From Cruorifilaria tuberocauda (taxonomy: Eukaryota; Nematoda; Chromadorea; Rhabditida; Onchocercidae): a stretch of DNA of 56,799 bases. Location of the stretch: the NCBI GenBank assembly GCA_013365365.1, contig JABVXU010000360.1:1-56799 (forward strand). The letters run 5' to 3'. Numbering within the stretch: position 1 is the first letter of the stretch; the number at the start of each line of letters is the position of its first letter. Below, piece by piece: positions 12,746 to 27,900 of the stretch. The notes beneath the pieces are model-generated. The model searched no databases and was not told where the DNA came from. It saw nothing but the letters and a program-made list of their open reading frames with translations. Position numbers and translations under genes: made by a program.

Positions 12746-12897
12746 AAATAGCCAATAGTGATATGGGTAAGCGATTCCCGCAAAAAAATTCAGCGAACTG
12801 ATAAGGGGAGTTTGTTTAGTTTTTTGCTTATAAAATCTATCGAAAGTAAAGCAATGAAGAGCGAAAGGAATCATGATACACGAGAGGATGGTGTTAA

Positions 12898-12903
12898 TTT
12901 ATT
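12898..12903 (-). terminator. candidate ubr-5 polyadenylation signal
   Basis: TTTATT on the plus strand reads AATAAA on the minus strand, about 72 bases after the ubr-5 stop codon, a usual distance for a short nematode 3' UTR. Confidence 0.5.
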
Positions 12904-12974
12904 AACAGGCCTTTGATTAAAACAAAAAATGAAGTGCGACAAAAGCTGCGCATAGATGCGGTACATTCTTCATC

Positions 12975-15900
12975 CTACACAAAACCAAAATCTTTGTTTT
13001 TGATGGCTGTTAACAATTTCGATTTTAGAACCTTTTTGCTCGGGTATAGTGGCACATACAACCTAAAAATTTTAATTAAAGCAAAAAGAAGTATATATAT
13101 ACCAAGAAGAAAATATCAAGAAGAAAGAAAAAAGGAAAACAAGGCATTTAGCGTCTAATTTTGTTCCATCGGAAAAGCACTCTAGTTAGTTCTAGGAGTT
13201 ATGATGAAATTATTAGTCAGTAAAATTATTATCACTTCTTCCTTCTGAAAACAATAAACGAACCGGGAAATACATGTATTAGCAGTAGGCAGGTGATCAT
13301 CGACGGGTCGCACAATAACTGTTGGCATCGGTTGAAAGCCATCTTCGCTTGGTGGAAGTGTGGGCGAACCGGTCCAGAAGAAGATTAAATCCTGAAAACC
13401 CGAATAAGACCGTTAAAAAATGATGACTAAAGTAAGAGAAAAAGAAAAACAAGGCAAGAATCGAAATGCCGCAGCCTAACTGTATAATTCGAATTAAGAA
13501 TCTCGAAACTGATACGAATTATCCGAATAACTGTACATTAGCAATTTTTGAGAATCAAAAACTTTGGCAATTTACCTGTTTTTCCTGATTATTCAGCTTG
13601 TTGCATATTGACCAAAACCACCCTTTAAATTTATGAAGTAATTCTGGTAAAGCCGAACTTTCATCTGTGAATGTCGTGTAACTTTGCATCAAAGCCATCG
13701 AGATCTGAATCAGTGATATAAACAATTTATAAAAATGGATAGTCATTCAATCCGAAAAATAAATGAAGCGAGATTGCCTCTATCAACCGCAAAACAATTA
13801 CCAAATTCTTCCGCATTCTTAAAAATTTCCGTTAGAAGTTTGAGGAATCATTTGAGGCATGGAATATGTTCAACAATTATGATTTTGTTAGTAAGTATCG
13901 AACACATCTGACGAAATTGCCAAAGATCAAGAATGAGGAAAAAATTCACTACTCTCAAAAAAAGACCTCTTGTGTTCCACAAAGCAACAAGCGTAAATCC
14001 TCGGCAGTCATATTTGCCAGCGAACCCAGCGGGATTACATCATACACACCTTGCTTAATAGCCTGAAGAGCAAAATCAAGGAAAAATTCCCAAATCATTT
14101 CTTTTTGTTTCACTATAAAAATATATGCCAAAATATGACATTCAAGCTGTATACGAGACTTACTTCAAGGCATTTCAAATGATTTCCAAGCATTCGCGCT
14201 TCCACGAACAGATAAATATATTCCACAACATTTTCATGGGTTACAGCAGTGTTTGCACCACCTGGTTTTAGTTCCACAGTACCTCCACCCTAATAATAGA
14301 GTTTTTTCTTACAGTAGTGTGGCTAATTACACGATTATTAAACACCGATGAAAACTTAACGAAAAAATGAGCGTTTTTATATTCTCGTATTTATATTCTC
14401 TCATATTTTTCTAAAGATAAGTCATGTAATCAATAATATTTTCAACAAAAATAACTCTGCTGGGAAAGAAAAACCATTAATTTATGTAGAAGTATATGTT
14501 ATAAATGTAGCCGTCGAAGGAACTAATTTCTCCATTAGATCAGAAAATTAATCATAAGTCTTAACCAAAATTTTTTAATGAAAAATATAAAAGAACATTA
14601 GCAAATGTCAGCACGATACTACCAACAAGTTTCAATGTCACGCTCTCTCTCTTCTCCTCCTTATCTTGACGACATATATTACAATTATGCGTCACCGAAA
14701 AGGAGTGCCCTAAAATTGCTAAATGATACCAAGAAAGATAAAACATACCCGCTCAACCAATCTCTTTCATTCTCTTCACAAATTACAAAGAGGAATGAGT
14801 ATTTATGAGCATGAAAGTTTAGTAAAAATTTAGCTTAAAGCTGGTTATTCTTAATTCACAAGATAAGATCAAATAAGAATTGCTAATAAGAGCTATTTTA
14901 TTAAATTCAGTTTACCATACTTATTTAAATATATCGCTTAATATCCATTACCATCTTGGATGATTTAATATTACTTCCTGTTTTTTCGTTACATCAGCTC
15001 TTTTTTTGTCTTTGAACTAATGGATTACTGATAAAAGCTCTTCATATGAACACATGATCAACTATCTTGTTTAATTTATCTATTTCATTAATCCTTTGCC
15101 AAAATTTATGAGACAATAAAAATTCACACTGAAGTAACAAGAAAACAACTAACATTCTATCTCCGCTTCATCTTCGTCTTCCTTTTTCTCTTCTAAATCC
15201 TTATACATATATAGAAAAACATTTCTAAATTGAAAGTACAGAAAACTCAAATCGTACCTCCTGTTCAGGAACAGCGACTTCGAAAGTTAAATACAAATTA
15301 TTAATTTGTTCAGGTCGAGTTGGACCCTCATTAAATACCAACGTACGCATCGATTCAAATAAGACAGGATCATAAAAGGCAAGATCGAACCAGTTGATCG
15401 GTCGCCCAAGTATGAATTTCAATACATGTCGGCAAAGATGCAATGGGAATATTTCCATTTGCATCAGACAAATTCCAATCATTCTATAAAAGTCTACACT
15501 CAGTTACGAAATAATGTTAAACATAATTTGGAAACGCGCTGCATTTCCAAATTTGAATTTCTCTACTTACTACATATAAAACAAATATAAATTACTCACC
15601 TCCCAACATTTCGAAAAGCATTTAAACGGTGTGTTGAGTTTTTACCAGCAATTGGTGTATAATATCCAGTTCTACTTGGACAATAAAATAGCGGTGCTGT
15701 ATCATCATCCAAATTAACTGTGCTCGAATCATCAGCAGCTGAAATCTAGCGAATACGAATATATATTACACAGAAGGCACGAAATCGTATACCAAGTTTC
15801 AGTTAACGATTTTTTATTGCTTAGAAAAATGGTGTTCATTCTCTTTAACAGAATAAGTCGTATCGTCTACAACAGCCTTTTATCATTTCGCCGTTTTTAT

Positions 15901-18900
15901 TGTATGTGATAAAGATATAAAAAATTAAAGCAAAAAAATAATTATGGTAATCAATTCAATTGTCAGTGCTATTCCCGAAACACTAAATTCACACAGGCCG
16001 TACATCTTGCATAAAACATTAATAACGGTACATTTCAAATTCATACAATTCAGATTTGGGGTGCTAGAAGCACGTGCTATCGGTCCACTCTTTGCTTGCG
16101 CTGATTGTCCGCGATTCAAGGATGGTGATTCATTAGCACGATCTCCATCATCATTTCCTAGACCAGCTGCCTGAATCATTTCAGATGCTTCTTCTACTTG
16201 AGCACGAAGAAGCTCTTCACTAGCAAGTATCGTTATTAATTGGTGTGGTTGAAGATCCAGCAACATGCCCGTAATTTTGTTACATAACTGCTGTAATTCA
16301 CTCCGATAATTGCAAATAGTAAAATACATAATCCTAAAGAACTCATAACTTAAAACTTTTTTCGAAAAATAAGATTAAGTGCCTAATTCAGCGTCCGATT
16401 TTTCTAGCAAATGAAGATTAGGAAGGAGTTATATTTCTAGCAAAAGACATCAATAATTGAAATAAGTTTTAGATTTTCTCATTTACTCCCCAAAATTATT
16501 AAAATACCAACATTATAGTTTCTAGAAAATCTTACCGGTTTTATTGCCCGAACTCTTGACAACAGCCTTTCGCCTAGCGTTTCTCTCTCCGGCTCCCAGG
16601 CTGCCGGAGCCTGGGATGTCGTCAGATTATCAATAGCAGATGGTGCAGCTGAGTCACCATCACCTAATGGTTCATTAAGGTGCGGTTGATGTCGCGAGTA
16701 ATAAGGAGGTGAAGAAACGGACAGGGTATATCGACTGAAAACAAAAATCCTTCTATTTAGGTTACTACACTTTTCGGCTAGAATTATTTAAATAGATCTC
16801 TTCGATATTCAATGTATTCCAAGTTCCATATGTAAAACTTATTTTCAAATAACTCACTTCCGTAAACTCCGTCGTCTACCAGCCATTGATAAACTATTTA
16901 AGAGAATTGCGCTGCGGTCACGATAACTTCCACGACCAGATCCGCGATTGCCTAAAATTTTGATTCTCTCAGCTCTAACAATTTTGAGTGAGACCGACAA
17001 ATGCGTAATTTACTTCAAGCAAAAGTCGTTTCAAACATAACTTGAACTTAAATGACTTAAAGACATCAATACCTATTACACATGCCCATGTTCAGATAAA
17101 GTGTACCTGACGACGGCTGAACATCTCCAGGTAAACTGCCAAAAGCAGCTAAGACTTGTGTTTCTGTTGGTAAGCGTTTCATTGTCAGAAATGCGTCAGC
17201 AATAGCTGCATAGAAGCTTCTTGCTACACCACTTCCTTCTCCAGGCTCATTTTTGAAAGTAACTTTTACCTGAAACGAAGACAAACTCAAGCAAAAACGT
17301 AAAAAAAAAAAAAAAAAAAAAAAAAAAACGATTTTTTAATTTCCCAAGACTTCAAGTTCATATTTTAACGCAAAATCTTAATCGAAATACAAGTCATTGA
17401 AATATCAAAGCATGGCATGTGCTCTATAGCAATCAGTGTTGGCCTCCTCTGTTGTTTCAAGGAACTGCAAAAAAATTGAACCTTATGGCAAGCGAGAGGA
17501 GGTGCATCAGACTCGTCTTTATTGCTAGCGCTAGCCCATGAAAGATTAACCAGCCTGACCGATCTTATAGAACCAAAATCTCGAGGAGAATCCGTGCTGT
17601 TACTCTGTGCTGAATTCACCGACGATGAACCGCTAACACGACGCGAATAATGCACGTTCAATTGACGTATTGTTTGTGCAATCATTTCATGCTTGTCTCT
17701 TTCAATCTAAATGTGTTAAAACATCAAAGTGACGAAATGACTCATTTCTATATAAAGCATCTTACGACAATTAGTTTATCATTAGTACTGAGTTTTTCTC
17801 TTACTTCTCTCTCAAATGCATTTTAGTAACCCTATCCGACAATTCTTATAAAACCAAACACTCGAGCTGAAATCCTCTGTTTATATGTAACAAACCTCGA
17901 AATTAATATCCTTGCTTTGTGCTGCCTTGAACTTTTCCATTTTCTTACGAAATTGCGATTCACGTACCAAAAAACCGGCCATTTCATTCAGAAGCATTGA
18001 ACCCGTGACTTCACCACCACAAGCAATTAACAATTGGTCACTAAATGCCTGAAAAACCGCCAACTGAATATGAATTGCAATATTCCTAAATATTAGTCTC
18101 ATTTTTTGCAAATGGATAATACAACTGAACATAAGAATTATTATGAAACTCTGAGTTCAACCAAAATTATGTAAGCTAGAAAATAACATTGGCAGTATCT
18201 AATACATTTTGAGCATTTTCAAATGTCATTTACCTTTGCCATTAAATTTAGCGTATTCTTCCAACGAGCCAGTGACTTGTGCACATGACTTTGATTACTA
18301 CGATTTAACGCACTTTTCAAACTTTCCAACTGTATTGCGACAAAGCCACGAGGTGGTGGAATAGTAGATGATGAGCACAGTCGCCGCCGCTTTCCTACAA
18401 TTATGAACTCACTTAAAATCATCGTAAAAAACATGGAAAAATCTACAAAAATAATATATAACGGTTCAACAGAAACATTCCAACCTTGCGTTGCTGGTTC
18501 ATTAGACACACTTTTCGAATGCACGATTACATTAGGACGCGAAAGTCCACTTATTGGCACTTCTTTCTCTTCTGCAAAAAGATTAGAATGTGGAACGACT
18601 GATTTATGATAATTTTCCTCACTTATCATAAATCTCATATCATAAAGCTCAAAATCATAAAATGTTAAAAATGTTAATGTACAAGAAACAATGGTAGACA
18701 AACCATTTGTATTTGCGGGTAACATTTCCTGATAATTCGACCATGGAGCAACTAATCCTTGATGTGCTGGATGTTTTGCTCCATGTTCTCGAACACTTTT
18801 CTGCAAGTAATATACACCGTTCGAAATACAACTATTTGAAAATATTATGAGAATCTCAAATCCTTTTCCTGTTATATTTACTTTTTCTTTGCATCAAATA

Positions 18901-21900
18901 TATTATCAATTTTATGTCAATGAATTATCATTATCATTGTCTATTTATAAAAAATTCCTCGTTGAAAATCGAGTCGCATAATAATTATCAAAGCATTTGG
19001 TGAGAATAGATGAAAGGTTTATAAATTAATAAAGCACACTGCAGTAAAAACAAACCCTATGCTCACAAGTAGTCTTGTGTTTTATCGGCAACCCAAACAT
19101 TTCCTCTTTTTCAATATCCGGTCTTAAAAGTTGTGGACGTTCGGCCAGCGCCAAAGAATCCACACATTTATGCTCAAATGCATGATAATTGGACGACGAT
19201 GCAATACCCGGATAAAGTAATGAATTGGAACGCTAAAATCAAACTTACAATATTGAAATATATTCAAAATTCTGGGAAAGGAGAAAATTCGGATAAGAAA
19301 ATTTGCAAAAATGTAAACTACACACCTGGAAAAAGTCGGTCATCAGTGCACCAGCCTGCACACTTGATTTACTGCCGTCAGCAGCCTATAATCAATATTA
19401 CTAAGGACCCTATTTTGAAGTTTCATTTTAAAATAATGGAAAATCAGATAAAGCAATCAAAATACACTTAGAAACATTCAGTATTTCAGCTCTATAATTC
19501 AAATCTTCTTTTAGCATAGTAAGATGCAGATAACTAACGGAAGCTTCATCATTCTGAAACATATCGATAACTTCTTTGTCGCTCGCAACGTTTTCAGTTG
19601 AGCTTAAACCTAATGCAATTCTGGCGTCTAACTTCTCCAACATATCGGTTAATGATAAATATGCATCTGCTACAAAAGCTAAAGCTTTCAATGCATTGAA
19701 TTCGATAATCGGCACATCATCACCATTTTCAGAAGCATGAGAACGCATCAATGCCGTTATATAGTCAAAGAAATCCTCCAGTGATGCTGTGGAGTCTGAG
19801 TTTTGTTCATCTGAAATTCTTTTCATTACAGTAGCGTAAAAAAGAGAAATTAGACGCAGAGGTACAGAAATATAACGTAAAATCAAATTAAAATTATACT
19901 AACACGACACATAAACTCACCTTTTTTGCTGTTTGCAGTCGAAGATCCAGCGGTATAATCTTGTCTAGGAACCGGCGTACTAGAATGGTTTCCTGATGCA
20001 GGTCGAGGACTGTGTCTTCTGCAAAGTAAGAGTTACCTTATTAATTTAGAAATAGGAAAAAAGTATGGAAACTTACTCAGTGTCACGATCATCGCCCTTT
20101 TTAGGAGACAGTTTTTTTTCTTTACGAAGGACGGCAGCAATAGTTGGTGAAGCCATCAGTGCATTTCCAAAACGCAGTTGAGCTTCAGTTCGATCTAGAA
20201 CTGTTTCCATCCAGTGCCAAACAACAAACAGACGCTCTTCTATGAGTCGCTAAATTCAATTAAACTACAAACATAAAATTGTTAAATGCAACATTGTGCA
20301 GTGAAATGTGATGAGAAAAATATGTCCAATAAACTCCTTTACTTCTTTTTGTTTCATCTTTTTAATAATATGGATTCTTGATTTCTACAACAAAAAACTA
20401 CTTCAAAAATTAGAATGCAAAACTTACACGAATTGCAACTACAACAGCGTCATTCAATTCCAACATTTTTGGTATAAAAGTATAAGAGCTCTTCACAAAT
20501 TCTCGATGATCCACAAGCATTGGCATCAAATCCACAATTAATCTTAAAAATAATATCTAACTCATGCGAAATCAATATTATTCATTGGCTTTTTAAAAGA
20601 TTCTCAAAAATTCGTAAAAGAGGACATAATAAAATTTCAGTGAAGAAAATCATGAATTTTAACAACAAAAGAAAGAAAGATAAAATGAACGTCTACAAAA
20701 CTGTTTCTAAATCAATTTTTAACCTGATTATAATCGAAAATGACAAAGCAAGTTGCTGATTTGTTTTAGTGACTGAAGTAGCAGCATCTTCCGATGATTC
20801 TCGCAAATGCCTTGAACTCGTCAGAGGGACTGCGTTTGATTCTGTAAATCCAAAATAAATTTAGAAATAACATCATAACAAAGTATAGTTTGAAAAGAGA
20901 CGTAAATCTCAAAGTTAGATTCACCTTGTGGTAATCTGGAAAATTCGCTTTAGTTACATTGGAATTTGCAAATTATTAAGATAAAGCAATGAAAATCGCC
21001 GTACTTTCATTATGAATGAACCATAACATGTCTTATGTGATTATCTTACGAAGTTCCTAAATTATCCAAGTAAAAAAAAACCCCGATTTTCGCTATCATC
21101 ATTACGTCGTGCTGCGGTTGGTCGTTCAATATTAGAGGCCATGCGGCGCATTGCCCACTGCAAAGGTACTGCTGAAAAAAATTTAGAATAAAAAAAATTT
21201 TAGGACTTCAGTATCTCTAAAGAAGTGATCGGTGACAGATTATCATATATACGATATTTTACAAACATAATGTCTTATCAAAATTCAATGAGTTAGAGCG
21301 ATACAAAAATACATTCCGCTAAACGAATAAAGATTAAGAAAGGTTTTGATGATAAAGTAGAAATAAATAAATGCTCGCACTCTTTGTTAATATCAATATA
21401 ATAACTCACTGTTATGTCTCCCACTCGTTACACCTGATACTCTTGACGATGTGGCATCACCACTACGATTCGTATTCACTTCAGTATCTAAAATAAAAAG
21501 GTAAAGAAGGGAACGATATGTTTAAATTGAGACATAAATCAATATCAAAAAAAAATATACTTCTAACATGCTGTTGAGGTGTATTTTGGGAATCTGTGCG
21601 TGATGCTGAATCTTGCTGCTGCTCATTATTTGTACCTCGAGAATTCCGTGATGATTGGTTCTGTAAGAAAATATTATTCACTTTACAAAATTCACAAGTC
21701 CAAATCTAGACTATATTTTTTGATCAGAAGGAATATTTGGTGATGAGAATCTAAAAAAATTCCCTGTGTAACTCAACAATTCGATATTTGATAAAATTAC
21801 TTACGCACAACAATAACAAAGCACGAAAGATAAAATCTAAAACAAACCGTTCTACGTCCATTGGGTCCTGTGCGTCGTGATCGAATGTCTATAAAAATTA

Positions 21901-24900
21901 ATACATTAGAATAGAAAAGTATAAGCAGAAAGAAAATCGTAAATAAAAACCAAACACAGTGGAATGAGGCAAAATATAACCATATGTTCCATCGACAGTA
22001 CCATCACCACTTTCCGGCACATCGTCTTCCTCATTTGGTTCCACCTGCATTTCCTCATCCTCACCATCACCATTTCCCTCTTCGTTACCCTCATGTTCTC
22101 CTTCATGTTCATAACGATCGTTTTCATTTTCATCACCTTCTTCGTAATTGCCCTCGTCTTCCTCATTTCCGAATTCTTGTTCTAAATTTCCCGTAACAAA
22201 GTTTTCGTTCTACATCATTTTTCTAATTTAACAAATTGACAACATCAAGCATAAATATGTACAGAATCTGAAATGTTATAGGAAATTGAAAAACAAAATT
22301 AACAAAAATAATTCACCATCTCCATCATCACCATTCCCATCGTCGTCATTTTCTTCATCCTCTTCGTCGATGTTAGGATCATTACCCTGACTAGTTGGAT
22401 CATCATCTTGTTCAGCTGGCGAACTAACTGATTCAACTGAATCATCCTCCGGATCTTCCTCAGACATACTAAATAGCTCATCGCCATCATAATTACCAGA
22501 TGATGCTTCTGAAACAATCATATTTGCTTTAAAATATATTTATGCGCTGTATAATTATTACCTAATTTTCAGGAAAAATTTACTTACAGTTTGACTAAAA
22601 CTGTATCAGACAGATATCTGCTATTCTAAGGACCAATTTACTGATTCACGAAATGATAAAATTCTAGAAACCTATAGTAAATTTGAATCTTCTGACGAAG
22701 TTCGCGAATCCCATTATTGATCACTCTTAACAAGTACTGCTATATAAAATGTAACAATAACCGAAATAATTTCCTAATCACAACCTAGATATTAATATTT
22801 TGTAGCATGGAGATATTTTGGATGAATTCATGAAAGGAATGTCCAATAAAACTTGAAGCAAAGATTACTCACCATTTCGAAGTGCATTGTATACTTCGCC
22901 AACATAACTTTGACTTCGGGTGGGACGCGACTCTGAAAGAAAGGTTGAACGAAATTTATTAAAACGATACAGTATTAGATTAAATTTACTCAAATTATGA
23001 AAAATATTCTATTTAATATAAACCAAATAAATATTCACCATCACTATCTGAGTCGCTCGAATTTTCACTTTCCGGTGTACTATGAAGCTGCGGGGCTTCT
23101 CGCATCTCTTCATCACCATGATCTCCTTCCCTTCGTGTACTGCGCTAAAATAAAATATCAATGAATAATAATCAGTCGATTCTTCAAACTAGCTAGAAAG
23201 AAATTCACTTTTTCTCAAAAAATTGTTGAGAGTACAACTGCATGAACATTCTATGTGGAATATTTCTTGGTATTATCATGAAATGCAGATACATCAAAAT
23301 CTCGCACATAAAGCATCATTGGTAAACCGAAATAGAACAAAAACTACTTTTCGTTTTCGACTGAATTTTGCCACAGCAGGGTCGTCCCCAGCGGTACTAA
23401 TTGTTGATAAGTCGATTTTTGCATTCAGAAACTTTTCGATCACCTGCAAATCTTATGCACGATAAAAAAGATCTGATTTTATAAGAAAGGGAGCTAAGGT
23501 CTTTTTTTATAAAACAAAACAAAACTAACATCAAGAGGATCATTAGTGATATTCTGAGCAATAATTGAAGTAGGTTTGATTATTCCAAGTCGTACAGGAG
23601 CGATTAAAGAATCGGCCATATTACACAACTCGTTGATTGAGTAATTCAGCAAAGTTTGAAATATGCGACGACATTTCAATACAAAATTTGTTACACTAAA
23701 ATCAAGGGACTGCTTTCGCTCACTATATAGTGCATCTAAAAAATGTAAACCAAATATCAAAAGAACTAACTTTTTCTTTTTAGCTTCTTTAGCGGCAGAA
23801 CTTTCACGTCCACTTGTTGAACGAACGAGTGATAATAAACCAGTGAAGCTGACAGTATGCAAACCAGGACCAAAGATTCGTCTAAACACATAAAATTTTA
23901 CTATAATAATTTAATTTCAGCAAAAAGATTCCACACAATATCGAATTCATGATGACAAACCTTGGTGGGCTATTACCAGATGACATCACTTGTGAAATGC
24001 CGCTCGCTGTAGCTGTAGCAACTGTGATAGCTGCCGGTGACAACAACGTCAAAAGCATGAACATCCTCAAAATGTTGAACGTAAAAAACATAAAACTTTA
24101 AATACCCACTAGAATGGCACCATAATTCATGAGTGAAGTGATTGCCACAAACCTGATGACTGCGCGTACAAAGCGTGAAATTACATAATCAATATCAGGA
24201 TCTCTTTTCATCTCTTCACTGCTTTTATTTGCTTCTGCTATCAATGTATTCAGCAGAGTATCGATATGCTAAAACAATGATTATCAAAGACACACTCCCC
24301 TTAAATTATTCTCAATATGCATTAAGCATCTCCATCTTTCTCACTGGTTTTTCACATCCTTTTCAATTTCAACTTACAGTTTCTGAGCATTTTGCCAATA
24401 AGATGAAAGCAAATTTGTCAAGATGTGAACACCCATGCTGTTGATTTAAATGAAACACCTCTTCCACAACCAGAGCATCACTACAAATACTTTATTTTAA
24501 ATTCGAAAGAAATTTAAGAATAATGATTTATGCAATATACAGTAGATTACAGTAGATATTACTTACTTTTGCACACCTTTAACACCCAACATTATAAGGC
24601 TTTTAACAGCACGCCAATCAGCTAACAGTTTTGCGAAAGCCGTACGTGCGAATTTTGGTGGTTCCAAATCGTGCTCCGGAGTTGTGTCTGGAAATGTCAT
24701 CACATTAAGAAATAACCTAATTAGCCTACGAGTATAAGAGATATAAATTTGAAACATGAAGAATCCAAATTGGGATTACATAACCGACCACTTGTTCCCT
24801 GAGATTTTTTCATCATTCGACGTTGATAATGTTCTTGCTCAATGATTTGTCTCCCAACAGTTCGTGCCAAAAACAATAACAAATGTTCTCCTCTACAATC

Positions 24901-27900
24901 ACAATAAAATCAGCATAAATGGGAACAGAAAAAGAACTGAGTTATACTCAAAACATCAGATGGTCAAAGAATTGAATCAAATCATTGCTTAAATATTTAA
25001 ACTTAGCCAATAACTGGTTCAAGCCACCATTCATTAAACAAAAATCCGCCATAGAAAACATACTTAGAATTTGTACGATGAATGAGATCAGTGCTACCGA
25101 GCAACACAGAAATTAGCTTTTCCCGACGCGGTGTATTACCTGCGATAAGGGCATGACACGAACACTTTTCCCAACAATCACAGTAAGCCGTCGGAGACGT
25201 CCTTTTCAATCTATAATTTTTATAATGAAATCCAAAATAATATAAAGATGACTACACGAAATAATACATATACGAATGCATCAAAAAAGCAAGATACAAC
25301 CTGCATTCATGATTGCGATGACAAGTAAATGCACATTCCGTACAACAACAAAGTGTGCCAACTAATCCACATGTTCGACATTCAAATATGTCCTAAAGTC
25401 CACTTTGTGTTATAAAAAAGCGAATGAATTGAATTCATTTCTAAATGCTACCATAAATTTTAGCTTCGAATTAAACCATTAACGGCATAAAGAGCTCAAG
25501 AAAAAACATCAAAGAATAAAACAGAATGGACCAATTTATTTCTTCATTCATTCAAACCTGATTGATGTGTTCATCACCGGTCCATGTGAAGCTACAAGTA
25601 TCATTCATACAAAGCATGAATAAAGGTGAATCATCCGGTCTACTTCCTAGTGGATAAATGATGGAATTCAAAATCGCATCAGCTGACTGTCTCTTGCTTT
25701 GAACACCTACAAAACTAGTTCAACTTAATAGTAATAGTCCAGTAACAAGGGTGGGAATATATCGTGAAGTTACAATCTGCTACTAATTATAGCAAAAAAT
25801 GATACTGACTGGTTATCTGCGCTTCTTTCTGTAAATCTTCAGCAGCAAGCCATATGATGAAAGCAGCCGTATATGCTCTATAGTTAACAGCACACATGAA
25901 AGGTGTATGACCATTAATATCTCTGAAATCACGAACACTTTTACTCAACAGTGATCAATAAAAGAAAAATTAGGTTCATGTTGCTTCAATATAAATATAT
26001 ATATATATATATAGTTACGTATCAGTTTTCCCATATTTCGTTAGCAACCTGATCACTCATACAATGCTTCTTCGCAAAGCTCAGATAAATGACAAATATT
26101 TCACTGATAGTTACTGGATTTTCTGATCTTTTCAGGCTAGAAAATGTTTCGCATGGATGAATTTTTCATCTGGCCGTTCAAACACGTATTTCAGTGGACC
26201 AAATTCTAATGTAACTAGTAAATTCATTTCTAACCTAATAATTCTTACGACAGTTGACAGTCGATAAAACCCATGAATACAGCTCGATTTACTTCCTATT
26301 ATTTTAATGTGTTTTTTACTAATCGTGTTCACAAAAGCACAAAATAAATACGAAATTACTTCGTTGTCAGCAATTCGAGAAGATATGGTGCCACGGTAGA
26401 ATTGTAGCAGAGAGTCTTCACAATTTCTATCGAGTTGCACTGTCGTACCTTCGGTTCATTATTGGCATTAACAATAATTGGCATTGATGCTGAACAAAGT
26501 TTTTTTGTATAATCAGTTAAAATTTATTAAATCCCATTATTATAATAAATGCACTAAACGTATAAATTTTAGAAAAAAACTACGCATCAAGAGCAAAATA
26601 TACTGAAATATTTTTATAAGGATTAATGGTATATAAAAAGGACCTTCTTCTTTCATATCTTCTATGAAAACAGATGATTTTTTAGCATCTTTCAAGCTTC
26701 TCGCAAAATCTGCTAACACTGAAAAATAAGCATGAATTCACTTTGTACTGAAAGTGTCACAATTTCATATATGAATGAACTTCCAAAAATATCTAAAACG
26801 AAGTAAATATAAGGAAGATTCACTCCTGATCATGAAAAATCTCACCATCTTCCATATTGCCAACATCATGACCGGGTCTTCGTAATGGATTATTTACCAT
26901 TAATTCTCGTATTAGCATTTCTTCCCTGAAAAGAAGAGTTTCTGATAATATTACCCAATATCATCAAAAAATTAAAACTTCAGGAAATTAAACATTACGA
27001 AACTCATGGAAGGAGAAGGGGTACAAAACAAACTCTGCATTGGCTCCATGACGCCTTAGCATACGCTGCCAACGGCTATCAAATGCAGTTCGGGTTTCTT
27101 CAGCAGCTGTCATATCCGAAGCTGTAATCAAAATTTCAGATCAACAAGCAGAAATATATTACTACTCATTGTTTGATTTTTGCATTTTAGAATAAATTAA
27201 ACGTAATCATCTTATCTAAGAAAAGTATAGCTCTTTCAGAAAACCTTCTTAGAGAAAGCATGCGATCATCTACCTGTTAAACGCTGTAAAGGCTTATTTT
27301 CCGTATCAACTGAAATTTCCATTGTATCTGCCTCTTCCTTGTTAGTCGTCGCAAAACTGTTCATGACTGCCGCATGAAGGATGGTTCGATTACCATCTGC
27401 ACGAGCACTCAACACTTCGGCTTTCACAATCTCCCGATCTAGAAATGATTTATAAGTCAACATCTTTGAAATGTAAACTGTTTTACTTAGAAACAGTTAG
27501 CAAAGCTATCCAAACAAAAGCAATGGCACATCAAAAGTATATCAATCACGACAATTTAACAAATGCGGAGAACTATTTCTTTTATTTCGCCCACGATGTT
27601 GTAAACAGCAAACTCTAACTTAAAAGTTACAATCAAAAATTTCTGAAAATTTACAAACAAAAAGCATATATAAAAGTACCCGATTCTCTCGAAAGTGCAT
27701 CGAGCACTAAATCCACGCCCTGCATATCACAATATAGAACAGTTTGCAGCAGAGATGGTATTCGCGGACGAATAGTCGAAGGAGATGGAGCAATTAAAGT
27801 TACCATAACTCCAGTACGATTTGCATTCCGCGATGTAGATGATGCTGAAAAAACTGCTATCAATGATCCTTATTCTGTTATTAGAGGAAGAATTCAAGAA

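Larger units (their letters stand above)
10082..12750 (+). promoter_or_regulatory. probable hbl-1 3' UTR with heterochronic microRNA seed matches
   Basis: The region after the hbl-1 stop has no coding exon and is T-rich, as nematode 3' UTRs are. It holds several matches to let-7 and lin-4 seeds (listed separately), plus offset lin-4 matches CTCAGG at 10684-10689, 10704-10709 and 12088-12093. The first AATAAA signals I see that would end such a UTR lie at 12679-12684 and 12736-12745. The full length is inferred; the UTR could end earlier at a variant signal. Confidence 0.6.

Noticed and set aside
15154..15199. A minus-strand acidic open stretch ([15 protein letters not shown]) between two HECT exons of ubr-5, with passable splice sites.
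   Set aside because: It is 46 bases long and would shift the frame, and joining the flanking exons directly gives VPEQE followed by [11 protein letters not shown], which matches the UBR5 family without it.
18403..18609. Plus-strand 68-codon frame inside ubr-5.
   Set aside because: Overlaps an established minus-strand exon and intron, no splice logic of its own.
26132..26359. Continuation of a minus-strand frame past the ubr-5 exon at 26360-26489.
   Set aside because: The ubr-5 reading there is in a different frame, and the donor GTAATT at 26354-26359 joins correctly to KDINGHTPF in the next exon.
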